Shown here piece after piece: positions 36,077-48,291 of a DNA stretch of 64,000 nt. The stretch spans positions 3,666,501 to 3,730,500 of the forward strand of contig OU015568.1 in the NCBI GenBank assembly GCA_907165135.1. Reading direction: 5' to 3'. The position numbers and the translations under genes were made by a program. How positions within the stretch are numbered: the first letter of the stretch is position 1; each line of letters begins with the position of its first letter. This DNA is from Oikopleura dioica. Taxonomy: Eukaryota; Chordata; Appendicularia; Copelata; Oikopleuridae. A model generated the notes under the pieces. That model did not search any database. It saw nothing but the letters and a program-made list of their open reading frames with translations, and had not been told where the DNA came from.

Positions 36077-36445
36077 TTAACCTCTAGCTGGACGTGGCTT
36101 GAAATCGCAGGTCGTGAGTGTGACACCGCCCTGTCGAAAATGGACCCTGTGGATTATATTCAAATGATACCAAATCATGTATAATTCAGGATCCCTGCCA
36201 AGCTCAAACCTTCCAGTTGCGTCATCCCTTTGATTTTCGACAGCCGTGGCGACCTTCTTTTTCGTTTTCTTCAAGAGGTCAAAAAATTGCTAAATAAGAT
36301 CATTTTTTCTCCGACTTTTCTTTATTTTGGCAAGGCGATAAAACTCTTCGAGATAATCGAGGGTTTCTGAAAACGGAACTTGAGCTGAGTGCCCCCGATT
36401 CAATGTCGAATTCTTCCGTCCACCTAAATTTTCTGTTTTTGTCAT
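36077..36445 (-). CDS. Tentative small two-exon gene, unknown
   Basis: From ATG at 36445 the frame runs well (MTKTENLGGRKNSTL, then FSETLDYLEEFYRL), meets a single TAG and continues in the same frame (QFFDLLKKTKKKVA, then FELGRDPELYMIWYHL) to a stop at 36077. Removing 36290..36331 as a 42 nt GC-AG intron deletes the stop and keeps the frame, giving about 108 residues. Composition (charged, amphipathic start; aromatic-rich end) looks coding, but there is no recognised family. The alternative is a chance open frame. Located between foldback and MITE copies. Confidence 0.35.
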
Positions 36446-38353
36446 GAGTGATCATTGATGACCGATTAGTTGAGGTTTCTTAGGTTTTTTTTGTTCAAGA
36501 AAAAGATATCTTATTTCGGATCATTCAAATTTCAAGTTGCAATTTGAGAAATGGATTCTTGTTTTTATTTTTTGCAGAATTATTTGATCAAAAACAAGGT
36601 AATGACAGAGGAAAAATGGAATCAAATTGTTTCATTTTTTAAATAATTCGGCATTAAACCAATTTTTGGAAGTGAGTTCATGGATAAGAGTTTTGATTGG
36701 CCGGTAGGCCAAATACAGCAATCTTATTGGCCATCCGAAAATGCACTTCCATTAATTAGTAAAATTTTAATGCAACACCGTTTATAAAGTTCTTCTACAT
36801 TTAGCGCCCTCTTCCGGAACATCTGGCCTTTTTGATAGTTATCTACTTAGAATTTCAAATGCAGTAGATATTCATCTTGAATTTTAAGGTCTTCCTGTCG
36901 ATAAGATTCCTACCCCTTTTCCCTTTTCGACTTTTTTCTCCTTTTTTGACCAAAAAAGCAGATAATTGGCTCTGAAAGATCCCCTTATTTTGCATAACGT
37001 GGTGGAGGCTAAACTGTTTGTACAATAGTAGTGTTAGCTGGTTTGGTAGTTGTGGCCAAGGTGAGCGGTTAACCCTCGAATATTTATCGAATTAGCTTTT
37101 TGTAACTCAGAGTTATCGCTAAAAAGCTTATACAAAATATCCCTTACAAGAGGAAAAAATGCCACGTTTACTGGCTTCATGAGCTGATAGCTGATAAGTT
37201 ATCATTCCGATCAGGATTACTCATCCCCACTTACCGGGGGTTCCATTTTCTCTAAAAACAATTTCCCGCCTGTTAGAGCTTTATTTTTATCTGTATCCTA
37301 AAATGATGATTTGGGAAGTCATTTCAAGTCAATTATACAGCTTTTTCTTGGTAAGCAAAGTCCCCCCTTTTCAATATGCAGCCACGTGTTAAAAAGCCAA
37401 AGCAAATTTATTCAACGGAAAATATTTTTCAGGCCAAAGTTATTTACGCTCGGGCGGATTCCTTCTTAGGCTGGCCCACTCGAAAGTATGGACCACGGGT
37501 AGGGCTTTACTATTCCCACGTGCGAAGGAATTTATGAAAAAGACGAAATACCAAATGAAAAAAAAATATCACAAGTGACGGACGAAATAACAGCAAAACG
37601 ATATTGCACAGCCCAAGAAACTGGAAACAGAAAAATATCCATGAAAATGACGATTTCAAAGAGGTATTTTTTCGTTAAATTGGGTCAAAAAGGTCTTCTT
37701 GATTAATCAGAATTGATTTTGATTTTGAGAAAGTGATCATTTTTCCCGATTTTGAGTAATCTATTGAGCAGCTCGTATTTTCTATAAAATCAAGTTTTAC
37801 AATTTTGATTACACAAGAATCCGACGTGAGAACGAATTAACACTAACACACCCGTTTTCGTATTTTGATCTAAGCCAGCGAAGTGACCTCCAAAATAAAC
37901 ATGTTACCGCTTTGTGGAGCAGCTTTTTTCGCTGAAATTACTATTTTCTGAAAAATGTGGCCACTTGAGAAAAGATGCAATCGAGCGGCTTCTATTTTCT
38001 CAACGCGCTGGACGGCGAAACCGTTTCTGCTGAACAAAACGCTACTTTGGTGCGACTCTTCTTCTTAATTCTTTACTGCAGGTAACATCTATAAGGGCAT
38101 GTTACTCAAAAATACTAAAGCTGATTCTTCTAGAAAACCAAATAAAACTCTAATCAAAGAAAGTCGTTTTTTAAATTCGCTTTCCAGATTCCAGATAAGG
38201 TTTCGAGATTCGCGAAAAAGGGAAAATGGGGGCACGCTCATCTTCTAATCTAACCCTTCAATTTACTAATTTATTCTGTAAGAAGCGAAACTTGCCACAA
38301 TTTTTCCACAGAGAGTTTTTATGGATAAATTTTCTAAAGCACGATATTTTTAG
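36446..38353. other. Intergenic, one MITE copy, no gene seen
   Basis: About 1.9 kb. It contains the fourth copy of the short palindromic MITE at 36652-36766 (ends AACCAATTTTTGGAAGT and ACTTCCATTAATT). I found no exon, tRNA or structured RNA in the remainder. A nine-base match to the start of the Oikopleura spliced leader at about 37217 does not extend. Confidence 0.4.
36652..36766. repeat. Fourth copy of the short palindromic MITE
   Basis: About 115 bp with the same ends and core (TTTTGATTGGCCGGTAGGCC, then CAATCTTATTGG) as the three copies at 32690-33104. It is partly palindromic. No clear target duplication was identified. Confidence 0.7.
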
Positions 38354-38942
38354 ATGATTCTCAACGTACCCGCGTTACAGATCCTCAGCTCTGCAGAAAA
38401 TGAGTCAAATGCTCAAACTTTGTATGAATTTGGAACTGCCGTTTTGGGATTCGGTCATTTCGTTTGGGATGATCGTGCGCCCAATTTTGGTGGAGTGCGA
38501 ATGACGATGGAGGACGCAGATCTGCGGCTCGTTCTTCTCTATTTGTCGAGCGGTTGGAAGAAAGTCAATATGAAGGTAAGGGTTCTATCCCCTTCGGTTT
38601 TTAGTGAAAAAAAAAATACTTTTAGTTCTTGTTTTCTCAAAACTGGGAGATCGAGGAAGCTGGATGGAAGCTCCAATTCAAAAATTCTCGGGATAATGGA
38701 GGAGTAGATGCCCCTTACTATCTCTGGTTGTCGAATCAAGGTAATTTGAAACTACTTGCGAACGTTTAAAACTCGGTTCAGATGGAGGAGTTCCATTCAA
38801 GGCGGTGGTGGAGCGAATTCATCCCTTCAATGGAAGTATCATCAATCGACAGGAGCTTACCAGCGAAGCGGATGGAGAGCGACAAATGATGAAGTGCGAA
38901 GGTGGACTCGGTACTTTCATCCGCTTCAATATTGATAAATAA
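38354..38942 (+). CDS. Unknown protein sharing a C-terminal domain with the gene at 52-53 kb
   Basis: Exons 38354..38575, 38626..38740 and 38782..38942 join in phase (165 residues). The ATG at 38354 follows directly on TTTTTAG, as expected if a spliced leader is added there, though an upstream exon is possible. The second half has EEAGWKLQF, DAPYYLWLSNQDGG and FKAVVERI. Its layout (EAGW, beta-rich stretch, phase-1 intron, then DG and FKA) matches the gene at 52076-53126. No signal peptide or membrane segment. AATAAA signals follow the stop. Family and function unknown. Confidence 0.65.
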
Positions 38943-41900
38943 ACCTATAAACCTGTAAATAAACCTACAGAAAGAGGATAAAACACAAACCATCATTTGA
39001 ATTTTCTTCGAAAGTGCCTTTTGAAAGGGCATTCGAAAGGTGAAAAACGCTGAGAAATGATAGAGCTGGCATTGTATATACAAATTTAAAGTGGTAGACC
39101 ACTAAGTGGTTGATTTTACAGCACTCAAAAACCGCCAAAACAGAAGTCGGAAGCGCTCCCTCGGAGATGTACTCATAATTTTCAAAATATTAGAAATTCC
39201 CCTGAGAAGTTTTCTTCCGTGGAACTGTGTCATGCACGTTCCACAAGTAGTAATGAAAAAAAGAAGCAAGAGGTAAAAAATCAGGTTGTTTTTAGAACCG
39301 TTTCGTTAATTTTTCAAAGCTCGATCTGGCTTTTTGTGGCTTTCGGGGGTCAAAACGTTACGCTCCTTTTTTTTGATAAAACTTGTCCGAAAAAAGAGTG
39401 GTCTTATCTCATAAGCTTCGAGTCAAGGACACAAAGGTCTGCCGGCTAGCTTTCTCGCTGATAAGATGGCTCACTGCGGGAGACCACAGTTTTTTTTCTG
39501 ATCATCAAATTTGCACTCTTTTTCTTTCTCAAGCTTCTTATCAAAAACTCCTCCCTTTTTTCGCATCGAAAGAACTTTTCATTTTTCGCTATGTTTAGAG
39601 AGCTGAGATTGCTTGATTGCCCAGAAACTCTTCAATTTTTTCGGAAATTCGGAATGAAATGCGGCTGACCGCGGTGAGGCCGCTCGGAACACGTCTCGGA
39701 GAAGTAAAAGGCGCAAAACGTGTAATTTGCGCAGAATTTCGGAAAATTTGGATTCCAGCCGCGAAATCATAACGGCCCTGAAAATGGAGGGCTTGTTACT
39801 GTCGTTGTTCAAGTTTGATTATAAAAATTGAGAGCTTGTAAAATTGATGAGCTCATTTTCGAGGCAAAATTTTCCGTGAAATTTAACAGCGCGAAAAATC
39901 TTCCTTTTCGTCCTAAAGTTCGAACATCCAGTAAGTAAAAACACGAGCGCTAATAACGAGGACAGAAATGTGCTCAGTGCAAAGAGGGTGCTCTCTGACC
40001 GGTCGTTAGATTTTGTTGGAAAGTTATGCGAGCCAAGGGCGCCTAATTAGTCGAGGCCAAATGTCATCCGGGGGAGCGGCGAAATGCTTTCTAACGAGCC
40101 ACTGCATTTGAAAGCCCGTGGAACGATCCCCCTCCTCCTCCTCCTCGAATAGATCAAAGTATCCAATTCTCAACATCAATGCATCAATCAAAAACGAGAA
40201 AAAACTTAAATTTCTTCTCAATCTTTTTGACGAAATTTGTTTCTCTAGACTTGTAAGAGTAGGTCGTTACCCCCTTATTTTTTCTGATAAAAATTCGCTT
40301 TGAGAAATTATCTACCTGTAGTTCCTCCGAAGGCTCATTTTAATATTTATCAATTTTTTTGTCGTCACTTTGCAATTTTACCACTTGAAATTTCAAAAAA
40401 AATATCTTTGAAAAAAATTTTTCGAAAAATAAGGGTTCCTTCTTGGTTATGTTTTTAAAGAAAATAAGGGTGTCAACATTATAGTTTACAATAAAAAGTC
40501 AGAAGAAACATCTTTGAAGGCGATTATTTTAAATAATAATTGATAATTAATTTATCATGAAAACTCATGTAGAAAACAAAATGAGACAACTACCTTTACA
40601 AATAACTTTGACGTCTACTGTGTAAGTCAATAAGTAATAACGCCCGAGAAAGAATTCGCGCAAAAGAATGCCCAACAAATTGCCACATCTTGTCCTCGCC
40701 ACCACAAATACACGTGGGTGACACAATCTTATCAAGTAATAATTTAACCCAGCGAGAAGAGATAGCGGCCTCTTTCCAAAAACTTGAGAGGGAAAATGGC
40801 TCCCAATTTTAGGAAGCAAATTCAATTCGCGGTTCAATTTTCTTTTTATAAGAAAAATTCAACTTTGAGTCGAAAACTTCAAAAGCCAAGATTTCTTAAA
40901 TTTATAAATTTGAATTATAATAAATAAAAATAAAATATGTATTTTAAAGTATAAAATTATATAATTTTATATTATATAAATAAAATTAAACTTTTAAATT
41001 ATTAATTCGGCATCTCTTTTTCTACGAAATTTCGTTTTCCAAAAAATTGGCGGATGAAAGAAGATTTTATTTTGAACACGTAGGATAGTAGTTTTCCCGT
41101 ATTTTTACGCGTCATCTTATTAACTTGGTCTATGCAAATCGTCGTGGCCGGATTATCAAAACAAACATACCAAGAAATAAACCACTAATTTCAGCAGCCA
41201 AGTTCAACAGGTTTTGCCGGCCATCATCAAAGATTCTTTCCTCAAAAAACAGATTTTTAAAAATTTTCGAAAATCCGAAAAGAAGGCTACGGCTGATCCG
41301 CGCTAAGAGCTTTAGTCGTGTACCGGGGATGCTGAATTGGCAAAAAGAGATTATTCTGAGTTGTAATTTTGAACAAAAGCGGCGATAAATTATGTTTTAT
41401 TGAGCTATCTCATGAAGAACAACAGAAAAACCAGAAAGAGTACGAGTCCATAGTTGGTCGAAATCGCGCTTGAACAGCCAGGAAAATGCTCACTCTAGAA
41501 TAAAACAAGGTTTTCGAAGCTTGAAGTGGGGAGAGCTTACGAATCGCCAAGCACCACAAGCAGCTGAGTTCCATTTTCTATGATAAGCGGAGCATGTTTC
41601 TTCTGACGGATTCCGGAAGTCAGGATCTTGGCGAAATTCTCGCCAAATTAGTTTGCACATTTTATGGCCTTCAACATAGGATCTTATAGGATTCTAGGAC
41701 CCAGAAGGAACTTCTTTAAAATAAGCTGAAAATCCTCAAAAAGAGTAAAGATCCATTCCTGGCCCAAGATAAGGTTGGTTCGACATTTTCTCTTTATATT
41801 CTCTCTTGACTACTGTTTTTCATATTCGTTAAATTCTGGCGCCTTTCCGGTAATAACAATGACTATTATTGAAAGCTAACAAAGCTGAAAATTATTTTTT

Positions 41901-43098
41901 TCTCCTCTCAAAATTTTTATGAGTCGGCGATGCTTGTAGTCATAACAATTCGATTATCAAAAAAAAATTATTGAAAAGTTTTGTTTTGCGTATTCATAAC
42001 GTCGTTTTCTTTCGTTATTTTTCACAAAGGATGATCTTCTTTTTACTGGGCTTATTTTTATTATTCTTTCTTATTGGGCAACCAGTTAAGAATTCCTACG
42101 GTAGGATAAAGATAGAGGAAAATCTTTACTAAACCTTTCCTAGAAATTTCGCCTTATTGTTTTTTTTACTGTAAAAATGAATAAGAAGAACATCAAGATT
42201 CATCACTGATTACTCGAGCTAAACTTTCAAGCGCCTCTTTTTTTAAAAAGCATCCAAAGCAGGCCAAAATTCGATGTTGACTCCATCAGATGATCCTATG
42301 TCGCGTGCGGTTTTCTTATCGCCGAGATTAGTCGATTTTTCGATGAACCTCCGGCTCGAGGTTGCCCTAGAATCACTCATTGCGGCCGGCTCAGTCGTGT
42401 CCCTGCCAAAATTTCCGTCTCCGAATATTGCTTGGTAAGGCAACGACTATTTAGGAAGCATGAGGGGGGATTTATTCGTGTACTTTTGGTTTTTAGGGGT
42501 TTTATGAACACGTAAGCACTTTTATGAAATTTTTTTGAAGGAAATTTTTTGACGAAAAGTTCATTTCAAATGTGAAAATTCCGCACTTCGAAATTGCTGC
42601 TTCCGAAAAATAGTGTCGGAAAACGCAATAAAATGACATTCTGTGGTGTTCGAAACAAGCCCAGTCGGTGGTGCCACTCTATAATTATCGATCAAAAAGC
42701 ATTTGCAGGCGACGGCCCAAGAATGCGCAAATTGTGTAAGGAGAAAATTCATTTTCGCGAAACGCTACGTGCAAGAAGATCGGCGAATGATTAACTTTAA
42801 TCATAGTAAAAACGTCAGAAAATGATGAATTCGAAAAAATTTTTCTCAAAAAAAATGGCTAGAAGCAGGTCATTCTAAAAGTGTAAAGAAAATATTTTGG
42901 ATTTTCGCTGAGAAAAGGGTTTCTATTTTATTCACGCAAAAAAGGATGACTTGCGCAAATTGAATAAATCAGAATCATCCCGCTTTGCCGAATTTTCTAA
43001 CGCTAAAATTCCATTTTCCCAAATTCCATCATTACGAAACTATCCCATTTTACCCGCAAAGGGCAGAAAAAAGCGCTCCTTTTTCTGGGGAGGTGTCA

Positions 43099-43235
43099 GG
43101 AACCGACAAAAAATTCGACAAATTTTGCGTGGAAATTATCAACCAATCAGAAGCCTGGATTTCAAATGGCAAACCAGCCAATCAGCAGCCGAGTAGTCGC
43201 CCACGCAAAATTTGTCGAATTTTTTTGTCGGTTCC
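43099..43235. mobile_element. 137 bp MITE with 34 bp inverted repeats
   Basis: GGAACCGACAAAAAATTCGA at the left is mirrored by the complement ending at 43235; the arms pair over about 34 bp with one extra T. No target duplication is obvious. The interior contains CCAATCAGAAG and CCAATCAGCAG. Confidence 0.75.
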
Positions 43236-44612
43236 AGACACAATCCCTTTTTCTAGAAAAAAAGTGATCAAAAAAGAAAACAAAAAACGTGCATTTCCAA
43301 GATGTAAGAGTTGACGCTCCAATGTTTGCATAAAAACACAGATGTTCAAAAAGCGAGGTCCCCCTAAGTAAGTTTCTAAATTTATAATAACAGTTCTTCT
43401 CTACAAAAACCTGCAAAGCATGAAATTAAAATAAAAAGCTCGAAAAAGTTTTATCGGTAAAAATTTGATTCAAAAGCTGCTCAAAAAAGGAATAATTCGA
43501 ACCGCAATTGGATTAAAATCGAATAAATCAACACAACAAGCGGTTGGGAAAAAGATCCAACTGCTCTACCGTTTTTTTAGGATAACTGTAACTGAATTCT
43601 TTTCCCTAGTTTTAAGACTATCTACCGGCTGTGGCTGCTTTTGGGACAAATTGCTATCAACAAGATAAGAAGCTCCACTTAGTAACGCTGGATTCCCTGA
43701 ATTCGACGCGGATAACTTTAACTAGGGTTCAGAAAAGGGCGATTTAAGGGAGTAGGAAGGATGTCTACTGCCGATTTTTTTTGCTTCGTGACGCATTTTT
43801 TCGTTTCTTTGCTTTTTTAAAAATTACGGTCGAGATAATCTTTCGCGACTCAGATTTCTTCGGACTTTCTCAAAGCCCGCCCGATTAACTCGTGGCTTTT
43901 CATGACTCTAGAATTCGAGACTCAGCCCGGGACTTTTGCGCCCTTTTCTTTTGAAAAATTTTCGTGCCCTGAAATTTCAGATTTTGGTGAAAAAATGACT
44001 GCTCGTGGGATCGATGAACGTTGAGTTTAACTTGTAGCTGAGGCACTTACTTAGATGTAATTTTCTTAACCCGTCGGGATCAATTAGGCATTAGGTTTTC
44101 ACGGTACTGGAAAGTACGTCGCTGCTCGGAGAAGATGAGCTGTTGACTCGGTTCTTGTTTTTTTTTGCTAATCCCCGATTTCGATAGAACAAGAAAAATT
44201 GACTAATGGCCCATTTGAAATGGGCATTTTTTTGAGGATCCAATTTTCTCGGAAATTAAATAAGGGTTCAATTATTAAAAGTAAGACTCACAGTAAGATG
44301 CCTTCGTTTTCTTAGTAAACCACATATCAAGATAAGGAAAACCTGAAACGAACAGCCAGAAAATCCTCCATCGTTATCCACTTCTTTCGCATTCCATCAA
44401 GCCAGGAAGGGCACAAACCGACTTTGAAGCTCTGGGAAAACTTGAAAATTTTTGCGGCGGTAAGGTTTTAGAGACATTCTAATTGACCAAGAATTACGTT
44501 TCAAGGCCGCGAAAAGATCTGATTCTTTTGACTTATCACATCACGCGAAATTCCCGAATTGGTCATGTACACGACCTTAAAATTCATATTTGCGTAATTT
44601 ACTTAATACACT

Positions 44613-44686
44613 GACACCCTTATTTCTTTCTTTGTATCTTTCAGAAATCTTCAATCCTTGTTTTTGTCAAATAAAATAAGGGTGTC
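44613..44686. repeat. 74 bp mini inverted-repeat element
   Basis: GACACCCTTATTT at 44613 is mirrored by AAATAAGGGTGTC ending at 44686, flanked by ACT on both sides. Similar single ends occur at about 40452 and 47430, suggesting a dispersed family. Confidence 0.55.
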
Positions 44687-47600
44687 ACTCTGCTGGCTCT
44701 TGAATTAACAAAGCTCGCTCCGTTAGCCTCTTGAATATTTTTCGTAACAACAAGGTTAACCAATCATTACAACCATCTGCGGCGAGAAGTCGGTTTTGCA
44801 CTTGAACCCTCCTCAACCCATCCGTTTGAGGGCACTTTGATGGTTCAAAAAGATCATCAGAAACTTTCATTTAGAACCTTTCCTTCCTTCTCATGTTCAG
44901 CATGTCTCGAAAGAGCCTTATTCGCACGATAAGCCGGCGGAAATGAGGGATGATCATTTCGCTTTCCGCAAATTACGTCCAAATGACGAGAATTTTCAGA
45001 TTGAATTTTCAGCTACTTGATTTTAGAAATGCTTTGGTCAGATTTTAACGGGATATTTACGCGATTTATGAAGGATGATATGTAAATATTTGAAGCAAAA
45101 GAAGCATAAGCTTCAAATGATCTTAAATTTTTTGATGATTTGTTTTCTAACAATCCGTAAAACGCCTCAATCAGTAAGTACCCTAAACTAACAAGAAACT
45201 ACCCTGCTGCAAGTATTAGGCAATAAGAACAAAATAACGAGCAGCTGGTCAATAAATTTGGCGCTCTAGTCTAGTCTGCACCTGTTGCACCATAATAAAA
45301 GCTTCCCAGAAACTCGTACAGTATAAAAATAATGATACTTGTAAATGAATCAATTATGAAGAGGAACGAACAATAACTAACATGGAAATGTTGTTTACTG
45401 TTCTATATTTTTCTTAGAAAAGTCAAGTAGAAGAATGAAAAATTTTTAACCAGCGATCTTTCCTTCGAGATTTTCGATTTGAGTAAAGAAAAATCTCAAC
45501 ATATAATAAACCGACCCTTCTATTTAACAAGCAGTAACACATTTATCTTCATTCAACAAGATGTGACACAAATAAAAATTTAGATAAAAAGTAAAGCTTC
45601 TATGTAAAAATCATCATAAATTTGTTTTCTTTCTTGACCTTGAGTTGATACTGTGGCATCTTCTTACGTATTGATAAGACTATCTTGGCCTGGGAAAGAA
45701 GACGAATTCAACACCTTATCTGTGAGAAAAGGGCACATACGCCGCGGTTGTTAGGTCGAGCTGGCTAGGTTTTTGCGGTGGACTACAGTAAACATACAGA
45801 GTTTGAGGAGCATTTATACTTTTAGAGAGACCGCGTTTTCCATGTCATTTTTTCTTTCGTTCAAGTCGGAACTTACATTCGTTCAAAAAATTTTATTTCT
45901 TAAGAGCTTTGTTATCCAAAAACCACCTGTCTAAGAGACACTGCCTCCATCATAATAACATAGTGCGGGAAAATTTTTATCCTTGCCCTCACCAGTGGTT
46001 ATTTTGCCTTTCAAATTACATGCAATTCAAAGCTTGTTGCTGGCGGATTTTGGCTCAAGTTTATTACGCAAGCGGTTTTTGAAGGGATTCATTTCCAGAA
46101 AGCGGAAGGAAGGACAAATTGCCAGTTGATCCAAAAAAGGAGGAGCAAGAAACTGAGCTGCATTGGATTTTTTTTTTATAAAATTTTGTATTAAATCAAT
46201 AGCGCTAAAATCCGTGTCCATCCAAAAACCAGCATCGTTTTAATTCGTCTTCGCTTCGAAACATCACGGAACTGAATTTTCACTTTGATAAATTGCTTCG
46301 TTTTTACGCTTTAGATAGAAGGTGTTAGGTCATAACGATTATCTTACCTCCTCTAGTCTTTTATTGAGACCATCAGTCAACGATAAGCGCCTGGTACTGG
46401 CGCTGGATCGCGTCACTGGGAGCAAAGAAACACGCTCGTCGGAAATACTGTGCATTCCGTACATTTGACGGTCGTTCAATTTGTAATCCAAGCCCATCTC
46501 TTACGAGCCGCACCAGCTTTTTATAATGGCTCTTTGAGTTCTCTCAGCTGATGGCATAATAATACGCTCTAGAAAAAGCGTTCGATTAATTCAACTGGTT
46601 TTCTGATACCGTTCTTTTAAACGATGCCGATTTATGATAGGGAGAGCATTCTTTCTATGATGGATTTAAATAACCCATGGTAAAAGGTGAGAAAGAAAAA
46701 CGTGAAGATTGAGGTGACATAACTGCGAATTGGCGGATATTTGCGGGCGAAAATTGGGGGCTTCTTTAGGCGTCATTCTTGTAGAACGCGTTTTCGAATA
46801 GCGCCCTAAATATGATGATTTTGGCAGCTTTAATTTTTCGCGTATTGAAACAAAGCATAAAAAACGAGTCCTTTTCAAATATAAAGCGTGACATAATTAT
46901 ACACCTCCCTTCAGACCCCCTTATCTTTCATTTTTATAAAATTTGTGGTAAAAGGGGATTTTCTGTTTTTTGCACACGTTTTCAGATGCATAATAGCTTC
47001 AAACAAAGTGTCAAAAAAGTATTTATCGGAGGAAGAATCTCCATCCTCGAGCTTTCAAAAAGTTTGCTGTTAGAAGTGTCTTTCGCTAAACATCGATTTT
47101 TATCAAGATTTCGGCTCTAATCTCGCCATTAGTTCTGCTTAAAAATGTCACGTGGAAAATGAAAAAATATGATGTGAGAATTATGACTGTATAGAATTTC
47201 ATATCCTTTAATGGAGCAGCTTCGACCTCAATTTTTATGAAAAATGAACCCCGCTGACGTGGTCGATTAGGCTGATTCTGAGCGGTTGGGCGCAATTAGG
47301 GACAATGACTCTCATACCGTTCGCTTTCGTAAACAGCAGCGGATCATTTGACCCGTTTTCTAGCGGCTTTCTTACGTGGAGCCTAATTGCAAATTACAAA
47401 AAAATGAACGCAGAAGAGGATAATAATTTTTCGTGACACCCATATTTTTAAATAAAGCAGAACCTAACATCATAACTTTTTTTCGAGATTACATCGATTT
47501 CATAAAATAAAACGCGTAATCCGGAAAGAAAAAACTGTTCCCTGGTTCCTGAAAATCCCAAAACTAGTCCGGTTTACGCCCTTAATCTCTAAAAATAGCA

Positions 47601-48291
47601 GCTTCCAAAACTCCAAAATCCTAACGGTTTGGATTTTCACATCATCTCACATCGTTCTGGTGTAAGATACTTTAATTAGATTGAACCGCACCCAATCATG
47701 TTCCGAGCAAAGATTCTAGTTGCGGAATTTAAGATTAAATGAGCGGGTGTGTTTATACTTGCTCGACCTGGTTACGTTGCTCCGGATAAACCAAAGTTCG
47801 ACGTTTCTCCGAATCGATGATTAAATTAGATCATCTCAATAAAAACCATAAAGAGATTTTTTAGCATACAGGGGCGTCACACAGCTCTTGTCAGAGTTGA
47901 TTTTCTTTTATGTAGTCTTCTCGTTTATTTATTCCTAGAAACAGAATGTGGTGAAAGTGAGGTGAAGAAAGTTTGGTAAAAATTCTTTATTGTCAACAAA
48001 AAATTGAACTCGTGGATTAAAGAATTCTCGCAGTCGGTAAGAAGAGGTCGAACTTCGAGATACCGTGGATTAAATCAAAGTTCCGGTGCTTTTCGAAAGA
48101 TTCTATCGTATCCTTTTACGTCGTGAAAAGTTTAGTATTTCGAATTCAAACTTAACGAACAGTTACTTCATTGAAAAAATGGAGATCTTTAATACCGGTT
48201 ATCATTATTCTTGTTATTGAGAAATCTCGCGCTAGACATGACATTTCAACTGGCATTTATCATATTTATTTTCATATGCAGACATTTTGAA

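Larger units (their letters stand above)
38943..48291. other. Gene-poor interval of 9.3 kb
   Basis: No convincing exon, tRNA or known small RNA was seen on either strand. Open stretches (for example at 41125, 42951 and 43465) lack coding character. Contents noted: ATAAACCT-type repeats at 38938-38970, a very AT-rich block at 40880-41005, a MITE at 43099-43235, a mini-hairpin element at 44613-44686 with related AATAAGGGTGTC fragments at 40457 and 47430, and a GCGCCTGGTACTGGCGC hairpin near 46388. The interval is long compared with spacing elsewhere in the window and may hold distal regulatory DNA; this is inference. Confidence 0.5.

Noticed and set aside
37214-37245. ACTCATCCC followed by a GT-containing stretch, like the start of the Oikopleura spliced-leader RNA gene
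   Set aside because: Only nine bases match; the rest of the leader and the expected 5S or Sm context are missing.
41125-43668. Several basic open frames in the gene-poor interval
   Set aside because: Short, Lys/Arg/Phe-rich, no splice partners and no motif; typical of chance frames in AT-rich DNA.
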